From the NCBI RefSeq assembly GCF_040548875.1, contig NZ_JBEPSJ010000001.1:1612001-1676000 (forward strand): a stretch of 64,000 nt of DNA, in the 5' to 3' direction. Below the pieces are notes generated by a model. That model saw nothing but the letters and a program-made list of their open reading frames with translations. It was not told the DNA's origin and made no database searches. Origin of the DNA: Conyzicola nivalis_A (GTDB taxonomy: Bacteria > Actinomycetota > Actinomycetes > Actinomycetales > Microbacteriaceae). The translations under genes and the position numbers were made by a program. Positions 42,620 through 51,574 of the stretch are shown here, piece by piece. Each line of letters starts with the position of its first letter. Positions within the stretch are counted from its first letter, which is position 1.

Positions 42620-44053
42620 TCAGATCAGATACTGCGAGAGGCCACGCTTGAAGAACCGGCCGTCTCCCTTCGTGCCGACGTAGGTGTCGTCGTCGACCAC
42701 GATCTTTCCGCGCGAGAGCACCGTGTCGACGTGGCCGTCGATCTCGTAGCCCTCGTAGGCGGAGTAGTCCATGTTCATGTGGTGGGTCTTGCCCACGCCG
42801 ATCGAGGTGTGGCCGTTCGGGTCGTAGACGACGATGTCGCCGTCGGCTCCCGGCTGGATGACGCCCTTCGTGCCGTACATGCCGAACATGCGCGCCGGTG
42901 TGGTCGAGGTGAGCTCCACCCAGCGCGACAGGGAGATGTGCCCGTCGACGACGCCCTGGTACATGAGGTCCATGCGGTGCTCGACCGAGCCGATGCCGTT
43001 CGGGATCTTCGAGAAGTCGGTGAGCCCCATGTCTTTCTGCCCCTTCATGCAGAACGGGCAGTGGTCGGTGGAGACCATCTGGATGTCGTTCGTGCGCAGC
43101 GCCTGCCACATGTGGTGCTGGTGTCCCTCAGCCTTCGATCGCAGCGGGGTCGAGCACACCCACTTCGCGCCCTCGAAGGGTCCCCACTCGTCGCTGGTGG
43201 CGCCGAGGTTGTCTTCGAGCGACAGGTAGAGGTACTGCGGGCAGGTCTCGCCGAACACGTTCTGGCCGTTGTCGCGGGCCGTGGCGATCTGGTCGACGGC
43301 CTGCTTCGCCGAGACGTGCACGACGTACAGCGGCGCGCCCGTGAGGTTGGCGAGCATGATGGCGCGGTGCGTCGCCTCCTCCTCCGCCTGCCAGGGGCGG
43401 GTGAGGCCGTGGTTGTAGGGCGAGGTGTTGCCTGCCCGCACGGCCTGCTCGACGAGCAGGTCGATGACGCTGCCGTTCTCGGCGTGCATCATCATGAGCG
43501 CGCCGTTCTCCGCCCCCTTCTGCATGGCCTTCACGATCTGGCCGTCGTCGGACAGGAAGACGCCCTTGTAGGCCATGAACATCTTGAAGCTCGAGACGCC
43601 CTCGGCGACGAGCTCGTCCATGGCGACGAGGGACGAGTCCTGGACGTCGGAGAGTATCTGATGGAACCCGTAGTCGATCGCGCACTGCCCGGCCGCCTTC
43701 TCGTGCCAGGCCTTGTACTGGTCGAGCACGTTCTCGCCCGCGTACTGCACGACGAAGTCGACGATGCTCGTGGTTCCGCCGTGGGCGGCCGCGCGCGTTC
43801 CCGTCTCGAAGGTGTCGGATGCCTCGGTCCCGCCGAAGGGCATCTGCATGTGGGTGTGCGCGTCGATGCCACCGGGGATGACGTACTTGCCCGCCGCGTC
43901 GATAACCGTGTCGACGTTGCGCTCGAGGTCGAAGCCGAGCAGGTTGGAGCCCGGGGCGAGCACCGCGGCGATCGTCTCGCCGTCGATGAGCACGTCGGCG
44001 AGGCCCGTGCCGGTCGCGTTGACGACGAGGCCGTTCTTGATGAGAGTCTTCAT
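42620..44053 (-). CDS. hydA: Dihydropyrimidinase / D-hydantoinase
   Basis: 477 residues. Amidohydrolase metal site: HxH in GGIDAHTHMQMPFGG, carboxylated Lys in SSFKMFMAYKG, His in MMMHAENG and YVVHVSAK, Asp in VSTDHCPFC. It opens dihydrouracil/dihydrothymine to N-carbamoyl-beta-amino acids. Placed between the N-carbamoyl amidase and the LLM gene. Hydantoin or allantoin substrates are less likely given the amidase and aminotransferase neighbours. Confidence 0.95.
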   Translation of the reverse strand: MKTLIKNGLVVNATGTGLADVLIDGETIAAVLAPGSNLLGFDLERNVDTVIDAAGKYVIPGGIDAHTHMQMPFGGTEASDTFETGTRAAAHGGTTSIVDFVVQYAGENVLDQYKAWHEKAAGQCAIDYGFHQILSDVQDSSLVAMDELVAEGVSSFKMFMAYKGVFLSDDGQIVKAMQKGAENGALMMMHAENGSVIDLLVEQAVRAGNTSPYNHGLTRPWQAEEEATHRAIMLANLTGAPLYVVHVSAKQAVDQIATARDNGQNVFGETCPQYLYLSLEDNLGATSDEWGPFEGAKWVCSTPLRSKAEGHQHHMWQALRTNDIQMVSTDHCPFCMKGQKDMGLTDFSKIPNGIGSVEHRMDLMYQGVVDGHISLSRWVELTSTTPARMFGMYGTKGVIQPGADGDIVVYDPNGHTSIGVGKTHHMNMDYSAYEGYEIDGHVDTVLSRGKIVVDDDTYVGTKGDGRFFKRGLSQYLI

Positions 44054-44070
44054 TGGCTGTCCTTACTGCT

Positions 44071-44142
44071 CTTCGGTCGCTGAGCCCGTCGAAGCGGCGT
44101 GGCCCGTCGAGGCGGCGTCGCCCTTCGACAAGCTCACGGCCC
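44071..44142. repeat. REP-like inverted-repeat element between hydA and the amidase gene
   Basis: GGTCGCTGAGCCCGTCGAAG at the left and CCCTTCGACAAGCTCACGGC at the right are imperfect inverted copies around a G+C-rich centre. Transcription of the operon must pass through it, so it can form a stem-loop in the mRNA between the two cistrons. Confidence 0.8.
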
Positions 44143-44147
44143 GCACG

Positions 44148-44996
44148 TTACGGCTGGGGGATGCTGGTGTACGAGTCGGGGCGACGGTCGCGGTAGAACT
44201 GCCAGTCGTCGCGCATCTCGCGCACCATGTCCATGTCGAGGTCGCGGATGAGGATCTCCTCGTCGTCGCCCGAACCGCGCTCACCGACGAAGTTGCCACG
44301 CGGGTCGATCACCTGGCTCGTGCCGTAGAAGTCGACGGCGAGCTCGCCGTACTCGTTGTCCTCACGTCCGACCCGGTTGGGCTGCAGCACGAAGTACCCG
44401 TTGGCGACGGCCGCGGCCGGGCCCTCGACCTCCCACAGCCGGTTCGAGAGGCCGGGCTTGGTCGCGTTCGGGTTGAAGACCATGTGCGCGCCGTTCAGCC
44501 CCAGCTCCCGCCACCCCTCGGGAAAGTGGCGGTCGTAGCAGATGTACAGGCCGACCTTTCCGACGGAGGTGTCGAAGACCGGGTAGCCGAGGTTTCCGGG
44601 GCGGAAATAGAACTTCTCCCAGAACCTGTCGAGATGCGGGATGTGGTGCTTGCGGTACTTGCCGAGGATCGTGCCGTCGGACTCGACCAGTACCGCGGTG
44701 TTGTAGTACACGCCGGTGATGTCCTCTTCGTAGATCGGCAGGATCATCACGATGCCGAGCTCCTTGGCGAGCGCCGCGAAGCGCTGCACGATCGGGCCGT
44801 CGGCCTGCTCCGCGAAGCGGTAGTACTTCTTGTCCTCGGTGATGCCGAAGTACGGGCCGTAGAACAGCTCCTGGAAGCAGATCACCTGCGCCCCGACGGC
44901 CGCCGCGTCACGCGCGAACTGCTCGTGTTTGGCGAGCATCGACTCTTTGTCGCCGGTCCATGTCGTCTGGGTGATTGCTGCACGTACAACGGTCAT
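44148..44996 (-). CDS. Nitrilase-superfamily amidase, beta-ureidopropionase-like
   Basis: 282 residues. Catalytic triad Glu in CFQELFYGPYF (about 43), Lys in GKYRKHHIPH (about 117) and Cys in GLYICYDRHFPEGW (about 150). The sequence and neighbours fit N-carbamoyl-beta-alanine amidohydrolase, releasing CO2, ammonia and beta-alanine. First gene of the catabolic operon. GGAGG lies 6 bases before the ATG. A TTGGA-AA-TCCAA palindrome 57 bp upstream is a possible operator. Confidence 0.93.
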   Translation of the reverse strand: MTVVRAAITQTTWTGDKESMLAKHEQFARDAAAVGAQVICFQELFYGPYFGITEDKKYYRFAEQADGPIVQRFAALAKELGIVMILPIYEEDITGVYYNTAVLVESDGTILGKYRKHHIPHLDRFWEKFYFRPGNLGYPVFDTSVGKVGLYICYDRHFPEGWRELGLNGAHMVFNPNATKPGLSNRLWEVEGPAAAVANGYFVLQPNRVGREDNEYGELAVDFYGTSQVIDPRGNFVGERGSGDDEEILIRDLDMDMVREMRDDWQFYRDRRPDSYTSIPQP

Positions 44997-45051
44997 GCGT
45001 TACCTCCGGGTGGGGCTTACCTGTTGCTATTCTTCGCGCTGAACATTTCTC

Positions 45052-45063
45052 TTGGATTTCCAA
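45052..45063. promoter_or_regulatory. Candidate operator upstream of the pyrimidine catabolic operon
   Basis: Minus-strand TTGGAAATCCAA: perfect 5-bp arms (TTGGA/TCCAA) around AA, in an A/T-richer 90-bp gap between the amidase and transglutaminase genes. AAGAAT nearer the gene could be a -10. A single copy, so the assignment is tentative. Confidence 0.35.
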
Positions 45064-45086
45064 CAATGACGTTGGCGTAAAACCTA

Positions 45087-47402
45087 CTAGCCCTGACCGG
45101 TCAGGCGGGCTCCTACCGCGAACCAGCGGGCGAGAACGGATGCTGGCGCCAGGGCAGCTCGCAGGCGGACACCGCGGTCGACCCCGCCGCGGAGCGCGGC
45201 GAGCACTTCTCGCAGGTCGGCAGTCGTCGCTGCGGATGCTTCGGCGCCCGCCGCCGCGCCGCCGCCCGCTCCCGCTCCCGCGCGCGCGAACGACTCGCGT
45301 TCCACCGCCCGGCGCAGGCGTTCGAGCGCCGCGATGGCGGCGGGGCCGTCGATCGGCGAGCCGCCGATCGGACCGGTCGCGGCGAACACGCGGTCGTCGC
45401 GGGAGGTGGTGAGCCGCGCCGCGAACTCTCGGGGCGTCTCCGAGTCGGTGAGCCGCCAGCCCAGGTCGAGGGCGGTGTCGCGCACCTCGTCCCACGCGCC
45501 GATCACCGTGCCGTGGTGGGCCAGCTCGCGCACACGCGCCCGCCGGCGTGCGACCCGGGCCACCGCGGGGATGGCGAGCGCCCCGAGCAGCGCGATCGCC
45601 GCGATGGAGAGGATGATCGCGTTCCAGTTCGGCCCGGCGGCTGCCTGCTCCCCCGTCACGCCGCCCGAGTCGTCGCGCTCGGGGGCGACGTCCTGCGGCG
45701 CGGTGGTCGAGCTCGGCGCGGCGGTGGACTCGTCGATGTCGGGTGTCGTCGGGTCGTCCAGAACGGCCGGGTTGTACTCCGGCACGTTCGAGCGTCCGAC
45801 GGTGGGCTCGAAACGCACCCAGCCGACGCCGTCGAAGTAGAGTTCGGGCCACGCGTGCAGCTCGTCCGTGGTGACCCGGTACTCCTCGTCGCCCGTCGTC
45901 TGGTTGTCGACCTCTGTACCGGTGGTGAATCCCACGGCCACCCGCGCCGGGATGCCCAGGGTGCGCGCCATCGCGGCCATCGCCGACGAGAAGTGCACGC
46001 AGTAGCCGCGGCGCTCGTCGAGGAACGTGCCGATGACCGCAGCGCTCGTTCCGTCGTAGCCGTTCTCGACCGGGGCCTCTTCGGAGTAGGTGAAGTCTCC
46101 CCCGCGAAAGAAGCTCTGCAGCGCGATCGCCCTGTCGTAGTTGGTGGTCGCTCCCGCGGTCGCCGCGGCGGCCGTCGCGGCGACGTTCGCCGGCAGGGTG
46201 TCAGGCACCTCGAGGTAGCGCAGCAGGTCGTCGGACACCGCCGGGTCGGCGGCGCGCAGCTGGTCGCTCGTGGGTGCGGCGGCCTCGGTGGTGACGACGT
46301 ACTCCTGGCCGCGCACCGACGAGCGCTCGGTGCGCACGTTGAGGGTCTCCGGATCCCACACCCAGGTGCCGACGAGACCGGTGATGCTTCTCGGCGCGTA
46401 GGGCACGGGCAGCCAGCGGCCGCGCACGTTTCCTACCTTCAGCGTGGTCGTGGTCGTGACGACGGCGACATCGCCGTCGCGACCCGGCGCCGGCGCGATG
46501 TCCTCGGGGTTCGACGACCGGTCCCCCGACCCGATCGACGGCTGCCACGCGCCGTCGGCGAAGTCGTCGAGCGTCGCCATGCGCAGGTACTGCCGGTCTT
46601 CCGAGGTGGTCGTGTACGTGACGGCGAGCACGGGCGAGTCGCGCCGCAGGTCTTCGCCGAGGTCGACGATCGGGTTGAGCCCGGTCGCGTAGCCCTGACC
46701 GGAGGCGCCCGCGTCGATGGTCGCCACCGGCGGCAGGGCGATCGGCACGACCAGGGCGGCCACGACCGCGACGCCGCCGACGACCGTGGCGACCGCGGGC
46801 TGGGTGCGCGACGACGAGACGTAGAGGATGAGCATCCACGCCGCCGCGGTGAGCACGAAGTAGATCGGGTCGGTGTACTCGGGGTTGATGAATCCGGGCG
46901 CGGCGACGACCGCGAGCAGCGGGATGCCGGTCAGCGCGGGTGCCTTCGCGACGATGGCGAACGCGTCGAGGGCCATGGCGACGAGGCCCGCGGCCACCGA
47001 GAGGATGAAGAGGATGCCGGGCACCGGCTCGGCGGGAACGCCCTGCTCCTGAATCGACGCCGCCCCGCTCGCGAGCAGTTCGCCGAACCGCGCGACGGTG
47101 TCGAAGGTGGGTATGACCCCCAGCACCGCGGTGTCGGCGGCGAAGAAGAGCGTGACGGTGAGAAGCAGCGCAGCCGCTCCGCCCGCGACGGGAAGCAGGG
47201 GGCGTCGCGTCGCGGCCCGAACCCCGGCGGTCGCGCCGAGCACGAAGACGGCCACGGCGCTCGACACCACCCACCACACGCCGTTCGCGAGCAGGTGGTT
47301 GAGCCCGCCGAGAGCGAGCAGGAGGGCGACCCCGACCGCGAGGGTGCGGCGCATGCCGGGGATCGGCGGCCGCAGCGCCCTGCCGCGTCTAACGTGCGCC
47401 AT
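45087..47402 (-). CDS. Transglutaminase-like membrane protein (TgpA type, DUF3488)
   Basis: 771 residues. N-terminal membrane region of about 200 residues, an extracytoplasmic part with the transglutaminase core: Cys in RRGYCVHFSSAMAAM, His in DELHAWPELY and Asp in FDGVGWVRFEPT (about 495-560); then one more membrane segment near 610 and a cytoplasmic C-terminal domain. The ATG is chosen from the start of the hydrophobic region; its start overlaps the DUF58 gene by 14 bp. Last gene of moxR-DUF58-TGase, a widespread operon possibly for cell-envelope protein processing. Confidence 0.9.
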   Translation of the reverse strand: MAHVRRGRALRPPIPGMRRTLAVGVALLLALGGLNHLLANGVWWVVSSAVAVFVLGATAGVRAATRRPLLPVAGGAAALLLTVTLFFAADTAVLGVIPTFDTVARFGELLASGAASIQEQGVPAEPVPGILFILSVAAGLVAMALDAFAIVAKAPALTGIPLLAVVAAPGFINPEYTDPIYFVLTAAAWMLILYVSSSRTQPAVATVVGGVAVVAALVVPIALPPVATIDAGASGQGYATGLNPIVDLGEDLRRDSPVLAVTYTTTSEDRQYLRMATLDDFADGAWQPSIGSGDRSSNPEDIAPAPGRDGDVAVVTTTTTLKVGNVRGRWLPVPYAPRSITGLVGTWVWDPETLNVRTERSSVRGQEYVVTTEAAAPTSDQLRAADPAVSDDLLRYLEVPDTLPANVAATAAAATAGATTNYDRAIALQSFFRGGDFTYSEEAPVENGYDGTSAAVIGTFLDERRGYCVHFSSAMAAMARTLGIPARVAVGFTTGTEVDNQTTGDEEYRVTTDELHAWPELYFDGVGWVRFEPTVGRSNVPEYNPAVLDDPTTPDIDESTAAPSSTTAPQDVAPERDDSGGVTGEQAAAGPNWNAIILSIAAIALLGALAIPAVARVARRRARVRELAHHGTVIGAWDEVRDTALDLGWRLTDSETPREFAARLTTSRDDRVFAATGPIGGSPIDGPAAIAALERLRRAVERESFARAGAGAGGGAAAGAEASAATTADLREVLAALRGGVDRGVRLRAALAPASVLARWFAVGARLTGQG

Positions 47403-48681
47403 CGGAGTCCCCGAACCGCTCGCGTGCACGAACGTCGTTGCCCGCGGCGTCTTCGTCGAGCGCCGCCGCCCACACCTCGGCCGGGTCATCCGTGACGCTC
47501 ACCGACAGGCATTGCCATCCCGCACGGGTGAGCGCCTCGAGTGCTTCGGAACCCGGCGCGTCGATCACGAGCGCGACGCCGTGCTCGTGGCGGGCACGCT
47601 GGCTCGAGATCCAGCGCAGCGTCTCTGCCGACGGGCGGGCGAGCACCGCGAAGATGGGGCCGTGCAGGTCGAGGTCGGCGGATGCCGCGGACGGGGCGCC
47701 GACCGACTCGGGCAGCAGGCTCGCACTGGCGAGGCTCGTCAGGAAGTCGATGTCGTGCCCGGTTCCGCCGCCGGCCTCGACCGGCGCCACGAGCTGCGCC
47801 GGGCCGGTCTCCCGCAGCTGCAGCAGGAATCCGGCGCCGACGAGGTGCACGCCGAGCGACGCGACCATGCCGAGCGCCCATTCGAAGGCGTCGGCGCCTC
47901 CGCCCGGGTAGCCGCTCGATCGGGTGTCGACGATGAGGCGTGCGGTGGGAAAGCTGCTCTCCTCCTCCTGCCGCACCATGAGGTCGCCGCGTCTGGCAGT
48001 GGCCCGCCAGTGCACCCGGCGCAGCGCGTCGCCGCGACGGTACTCGCGCGTCATCAGGTCGTCGTTGTTGCCCGCGGCGTTGCGCCGACTGGCACGCACC
48101 GCGCCGTCGCCGCCGGCGAGCGAGAAGCCGCTGCCCGAGAGGTCGGTCACGCGCGGAGCGACGATGAGCTGCCGCGCCTCGCCCAGGACGGAGTCGTTGC
48201 GGGCGATGCCGAACGGGTCGACGCGCTCGATCGTGGCCGGGCCGATCTCGACGATACCGCGGCGGGGCGGGTGCAGGGCGTACTCGAGCCGGGTGACGCC
48301 GGCGGCCGTGTACCGGGCGCTCGGCAGCGACCGCAGCTTCGCCGCCTCGGTGGTTTCCGGCGGCCAGGGCAGCCGGTCGCGCCACTCCGCGCTCGCGCTG
48401 CGCCCGGCAGTGTTGTTCGACACCTCTATCGACACGGTCACCGGGCTGCCGACCGACACGACGTCGACGTCGAACCGGCGCGCCGCGGTGAGGCTGGGGG
48501 AACGGAACCGCACGAGCAGGAAGCTGAGTCCGACGAGTGCTCCGAGGAGGCAGGCGACGAAGAGCAGCTGCTCGTTGCCGAGGACGTACGCGAAGATCAG
48601 GAGCACGATCGCCCCGGCGAAGGCACCCCACCCTCGTCTCGTGAGCCCGGTCGCGCGACGACCCATGCCCCCTCGCGCCAT
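47389..48681 (-). CDS. DUF58 domain protein
   Basis: 430 residues. Two N-terminal hydrophobic segments (about 15-55), then a soluble part with the DUF58 signature EYRRGDALRRVHWRATARRGDLMVRQEE near residue 215 and a vWA-like end. DUF58 proteins accompany MoxR ATPases and are thought to be their partners or clients. The operon order MoxR, DUF58, transglutaminase is conserved. Starts 3 bp after the moxR stop. Confidence 0.92.
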   Translation of the reverse strand: MARGGMGRRATGLTRRGWGAFAGAIVLLIFAYVLGNEQLLFVACLLGALVGLSFLLVRFRSPSLTAARRFDVDVVSVGSPVTVSIEVSNNTAGRSASAEWRDRLPWPPETTEAAKLRSLPSARYTAAGVTRLEYALHPPRRGIVEIGPATIERVDPFGIARNDSVLGEARQLIVAPRVTDLSGSGFSLAGGDGAVRASRRNAAGNNDDLMTREYRRGDALRRVHWRATARRGDLMVRQEEESSFPTARLIVDTRSSGYPGGGADAFEWALGMVASLGVHLVGAGFLLQLRETGPAQLVAPVEAGGGTGHDIDFLTSLASASLLPESVGAPSAASADLDLHGPIFAVLARPSAETLRWISSQRARHEHGVALVIDAPGSEALEALTRAGWQCLSVSVTDDPAEVWAAALDEDAAGNDVRARERFGDSDGAR

Positions 48682-48684
48682 GCG

Positions 48685-49725
48685 CTATCCCGAGTGACCG
48701 AGCGACCCGCCGGCGCCGAGCGGCACCGGCGTGTGGGCGACGATCCTGGAGATGATCTCGGCGACGCTCGCGCGGGCGACGCCTCCCGAGCGGTTGGCCG
48801 CGATGAGGCGGTGGGCGAGCACGGGCCCCACGATCGCGTTGACGTCGTCGGGGAGCACGAACTCGCGCCCGTCGAGCGCCGCCCGCACCTTGGCGGCGCG
48901 CACGAGCTGGAGTGTCGCACGGGGGCTGGCGCCGAGCCGCAGCTCGGAGTCGGTGCGGGTGGCCTGGGCGATGCGCACGACGTACTGTTCGACGGCCTGG
49001 CTGACGAAGACGTTGCGGGCGGTGTCGATCATGGCCGCGAGCTTCTGGCTCGAGATCACGGGCACCACGTCCTCGAGCGGGCTGCTCGTCTCCCGCGAGC
49101 GCAGCATGGCGATCTCGGCGGTCGAATCCGGGTAGCCCATCGAGATGCGGGCCATGAACCGGTCTCGCTGGGCCTCGGGGAGGGCGTAGGTGCCCTCCAT
49201 CTCGATCGGGTTCTGGGTGGCCACCACGGTGAACGGCGTCGCGAGGATGTAGGTGGTGCCGTCGACCGTGACCTGCTTCTCCTCCATGCACTCGAGGAGG
49301 GCCGACTGCGTCTTCGGGCTGGCTCGGTTGATCTCGTCGCCGATGACGAGGTTCGCGAACACCGGTCCGGGCTTGAATTCGAACTCGCGCTCGGCCTGGT
49401 TGTAGATGGAGACGCCGGTGATGTCCGATGGCAGCAGGTCGGGGGTGAACTGGATGCGCGACACCGAGCAGTCGAGGCTCTTCGCCAGCGCGCGGGCGAG
49501 CATCGTCTTGCCGACGCCGGGAACGTCTTCGATCAGCAGGTGGCCCTCGGCGAGGATCACCGTGAGGGCCATCTCCACGGCCTCGCGCTTGCCGTCGATC
49601 ACCAGCTCGACCGAGTCGACGATCGCTCGACTGGCTTTGTAGAACTCCTCGATCGGCATCGGGGCGTCTTCCCTCGCCGACACCGCCTCGTGTCCCGACT
49701 CGAACTGCCCCACAATGCTGTTCAC
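48685..49725 (-). CDS. MoxR-family AAA ATPase
   Basis: 346 residues from the GTG at 49725. AAA+ core: Walker A EDVPGVGKTMLARALAKSL, Walker B NLVIGDEINRASPKTQ, sensor segment ATQNPIEMEGTYALPEAQRDRF. MoxR ATPases act as chaperones for metal insertion or assembly of secreted complexes. A second start, ATG at 49659 (MPIEEFYKAS), has GAGGGAAG at a good distance and gives the more usual MoxR N-terminus, so the first 22 residues are uncertain. Divergent from cofD. Confidence 0.93.
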   Translation of the reverse strand: MNSIVGQFESGHEAVSAREDAPMPIEEFYKASRAIVDSVELVIDGKREAVEMALTVILAEGHLLIEDVPGVGKTMLARALAKSLDCSVSRIQFTPDLLPSDITGVSIYNQAEREFEFKPGPVFANLVIGDEINRASPKTQSALLECMEEKQVTVDGTTYILATPFTVVATQNPIEMEGTYALPEAQRDRFMARISMGYPDSTAEIAMLRSRETSSPLEDVVPVISSQKLAAMIDTARNVFVSQAVEQYVVRIAQATRTDSELRLGASPRATLQLVRAAKVRAALDGREFVLPDDVNAIVGPVLAHRLIAANRSGGVARASVAEIISRIVAHTPVPLGAGGSLGHSG

Positions 49726-49813
49726 CCTATGAGTGTGGCAGATATCGGCGATTTCGCCCCCTGAGAGTTCGCCCAACCCACGTGCTGGCGGTGCCTGCTA
49801 GGGTGCCTGCAAC

Positions 49814-49819
49814 TATCGT
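49814..49819 (+). promoter_or_regulatory. Predicted -10 box of a leaderless cofD transcript
   Basis: TATCGT lies exactly 6 bases before the GTG at 49826. The same TATCGT-6-start arrangement occurs before the TetR gene (53485) and the lipoprotein at 22460. Confidence 0.5.
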
Positions 49820-49825
49820 GAGCGA

Positions 49826-50782
49826 GTGAAGATAACCGTTCTGTCAGGCGGCGTCGGCGGCGCCCGTTTCCTCCGCGGGCTGCGCGAGCACGTGCGCTCC
49901 GCGATTCCCGGCGCAGAGCTCACGGCGGTGGTCAACACCGGCGACGACATGTGGCTCACGGGCCTGCGCATCGCACCCGACCTCGACTCGATCATGTACA
50001 CCCTGGCGGGCGAGAACGACGAGGCGCGTGGGTGGGGCCGCGTCGGCGAGACCGAGAGGGTCAGCGGCGAGCTTCGCGCGTACGGCGTCGGATGGCCCTG
50101 GTTCACGCTCGGCGACCTGGACATCGGAACGCACATCACCCGCAGCCACCTGCTGCGCGAGGGTCAGCCGCTCAGCGCGGTGACCGAGCGCATCGCGTCG
50201 CGCTGGCCGCTGGGCGTGCGACTCATCCCCGCCACCGACGACGAGGTCGAGACGTTCGTCACGGTCGAGGGCGGCGAGCTCCACTTCCAGGAGTGGTGGA
50301 CGAGACACCGCGCCGCCGTGCCGGCTCTCGGGTTCGTGCAGCGCGGGGTCGAGGCATCCGCACCCGCCCCCGGCGTTCTCGAGGCCATCGCCTCGGCCGA
50401 CGTGGTGCTGATCGCCCCGTCGAACCCCGTGGTGTCGATCGGGACCATCCTCGGCATCCCCGGGATCCGCGACGCGGTCGCCACGACCGACGCCCGGGTC
50501 GTCGGCGTCTCCCCCGTCATCGCGGGCGCCGTCGTGCGCGGCATGGCCGATGCCTGCCTGACCGCGATCGGAGTCGAGACCTCCGCCGAGGCCGTGGGGC
50601 TGCACTATGGCTCGCGCGCCTCGGGAGGGATTCTCGACGCCTGGCTGGTCGACAGTTCGGATGCCGCGTCCGTGGTCGCCCTCGCCGACGCGGGCATCGC
50701 GGCTCGGGCGGTGCCGCTCTGGATGCGCGACCCCGCTACGAGCGCGCAGCTCGCAGCCGACGCCCTCGCGTCGGCGCGGTAG
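49826..50782 (+). CDS. cofD: 2-phospho-L-lactate transferase (CofD/FbiA)
   Basis: 318 residues. N-terminus KITVLSGGVGGARFLRGL and the motif NTGDDMWLTGLRIAPDLDSI (about 35-54), then GENDEARGWGR. It transfers the phospholactyl (or, in actinobacteria, phosphoenolpyruvyl) group to FO to make (dehydro-)F420-0. It is on the plus strand, convergent with cofC and cofE. FO synthase (fbiC) is not in the window. Confidence 0.96.
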   Translation: MKITVLSGGVGGARFLRGLREHVRSAIPGAELTAVVNTGDDMWLTGLRIAPDLDSIMYTLAGENDEARGWGRVGETERVSGELRAYGVGWPWFTLGDLDIGTHITRSHLLREGQPLSAVTERIASRWPLGVRLIPATDDEVETFVTVEGGELHFQEWWTRHRAAVPALGFVQRGVEASAPAPGVLEAIASADVVLIAPSNPVVSIGTILGIPGIRDAVATTDARVVGVSPVIAGAVVRGMADACLTAIGVETSAEAVGLHYGSRASGGILDAWLVDSSDAASVVALADAGIAARAVPLWMRDPATSAQLAADALASAR

Positions 50783-50824
50783 GCGTTCTGCAGGGGGCAG
50801 GAGTCTGCGGCCGACGTCAGCGGC

Positions 50825-51574
50825 TCAGAAGTCGACCGCGGCGGTGTGCGCGCCGAGGCGGGGACGCAGGGCGCGCAGCTGGTGCTCGGTGTCGACGTCG
50901 TTGCGCAGTCCCGAGGTGACGGGCACCGGCAGTTCGGCGTAGCCCGCGGCGAGATGCGCGGCGTGCGAGCCGGGACCGAAAGCGGTCGCGTGCACGGCCC
51001 CGTCCGCCGCCGTGACGAGCACGCTGCCGCTGCCCTCGGCGTCGGCCACCATGGCCAGCGGATGCCCCGTCGCCGACACGAGTGCCGCCTCGAGCTCGCC
51101 CGCGGTCAGCGCCGGGAGATCGCCGAGCAGCACTGCGGTGCCGCGGCCCGGAGCGCCCAGCTCTGCAGCCAGCTCCAGGCCGCTGGCGATCGCCGCGGGC
51201 AGGCCGGCCGGTTCGTCCTCGACGACGACGAGCACGTCGAGCTCGTCGAAGGACGGCGCGGCGGCGGCGCTCGTGACGACGAGCACACCGATGACGGAGG
51301 GCGCGGCGAGCGCGGCCGACGCCGTGTCGAGGGCGATCGCCAGGGCGAGCGCGGGACGGTGCACCGAGTCGCCCAGCCGCGACTTGGCGTCGCCGGTGCC
51401 CTTCACCGGGATGACGACGATCCACTCGCGCGTCGCCTCCGGCTCGTGCGACTCGGCGACCGGCCGTCCCGTCTTACGCACGCCCGTGTCGCGGGGTCGC
51501 GACTCGAACTGCGCGATTGCCGCGTCTTCGATCGACTGGCGCGCCGAGGATCGGGAGCGCGGCGTGTCGGTCAC
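50825..51574 (-). CDS. cofC: Phospholactate/phosphoenolpyruvate guanylyltransferase (CofC/FbiD)
   Basis: 249 residues. After an N-terminal extension of about 40 residues the nucleotidyltransferase core begins VVIPVKGTGDAKSRLGDSV; GTAVLLGDLPALTAGELEAAL carries the metal-binding Asp. It activates 2-phospholactate or PEP with GTP for CofD. The GTG start overlaps the cofE stop (GTGA). The long N-terminal extension is unusual and could be trimmed if a later start is used. Confidence 0.92.
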   Translation of the reverse strand: MTDTPRSRSSARQSIEDAAIAQFESRPRDTGVRKTGRPVAESHEPEATREWIVVIPVKGTGDAKSRLGDSVHRPALALAIALDTASAALAAPSVIGVLVVTSAAAAPSFDELDVLVVVEDEPAGLPAAIASGLELAAELGAPGRGTAVLLGDLPALTAGELEAALVSATGHPLAMVADAEGSGSVLVTAADGAVHATAFGPGSHAAHLAAGYAELPVPVTSGLRNDVDTEHQLRALRPRLGAHTAAVDF

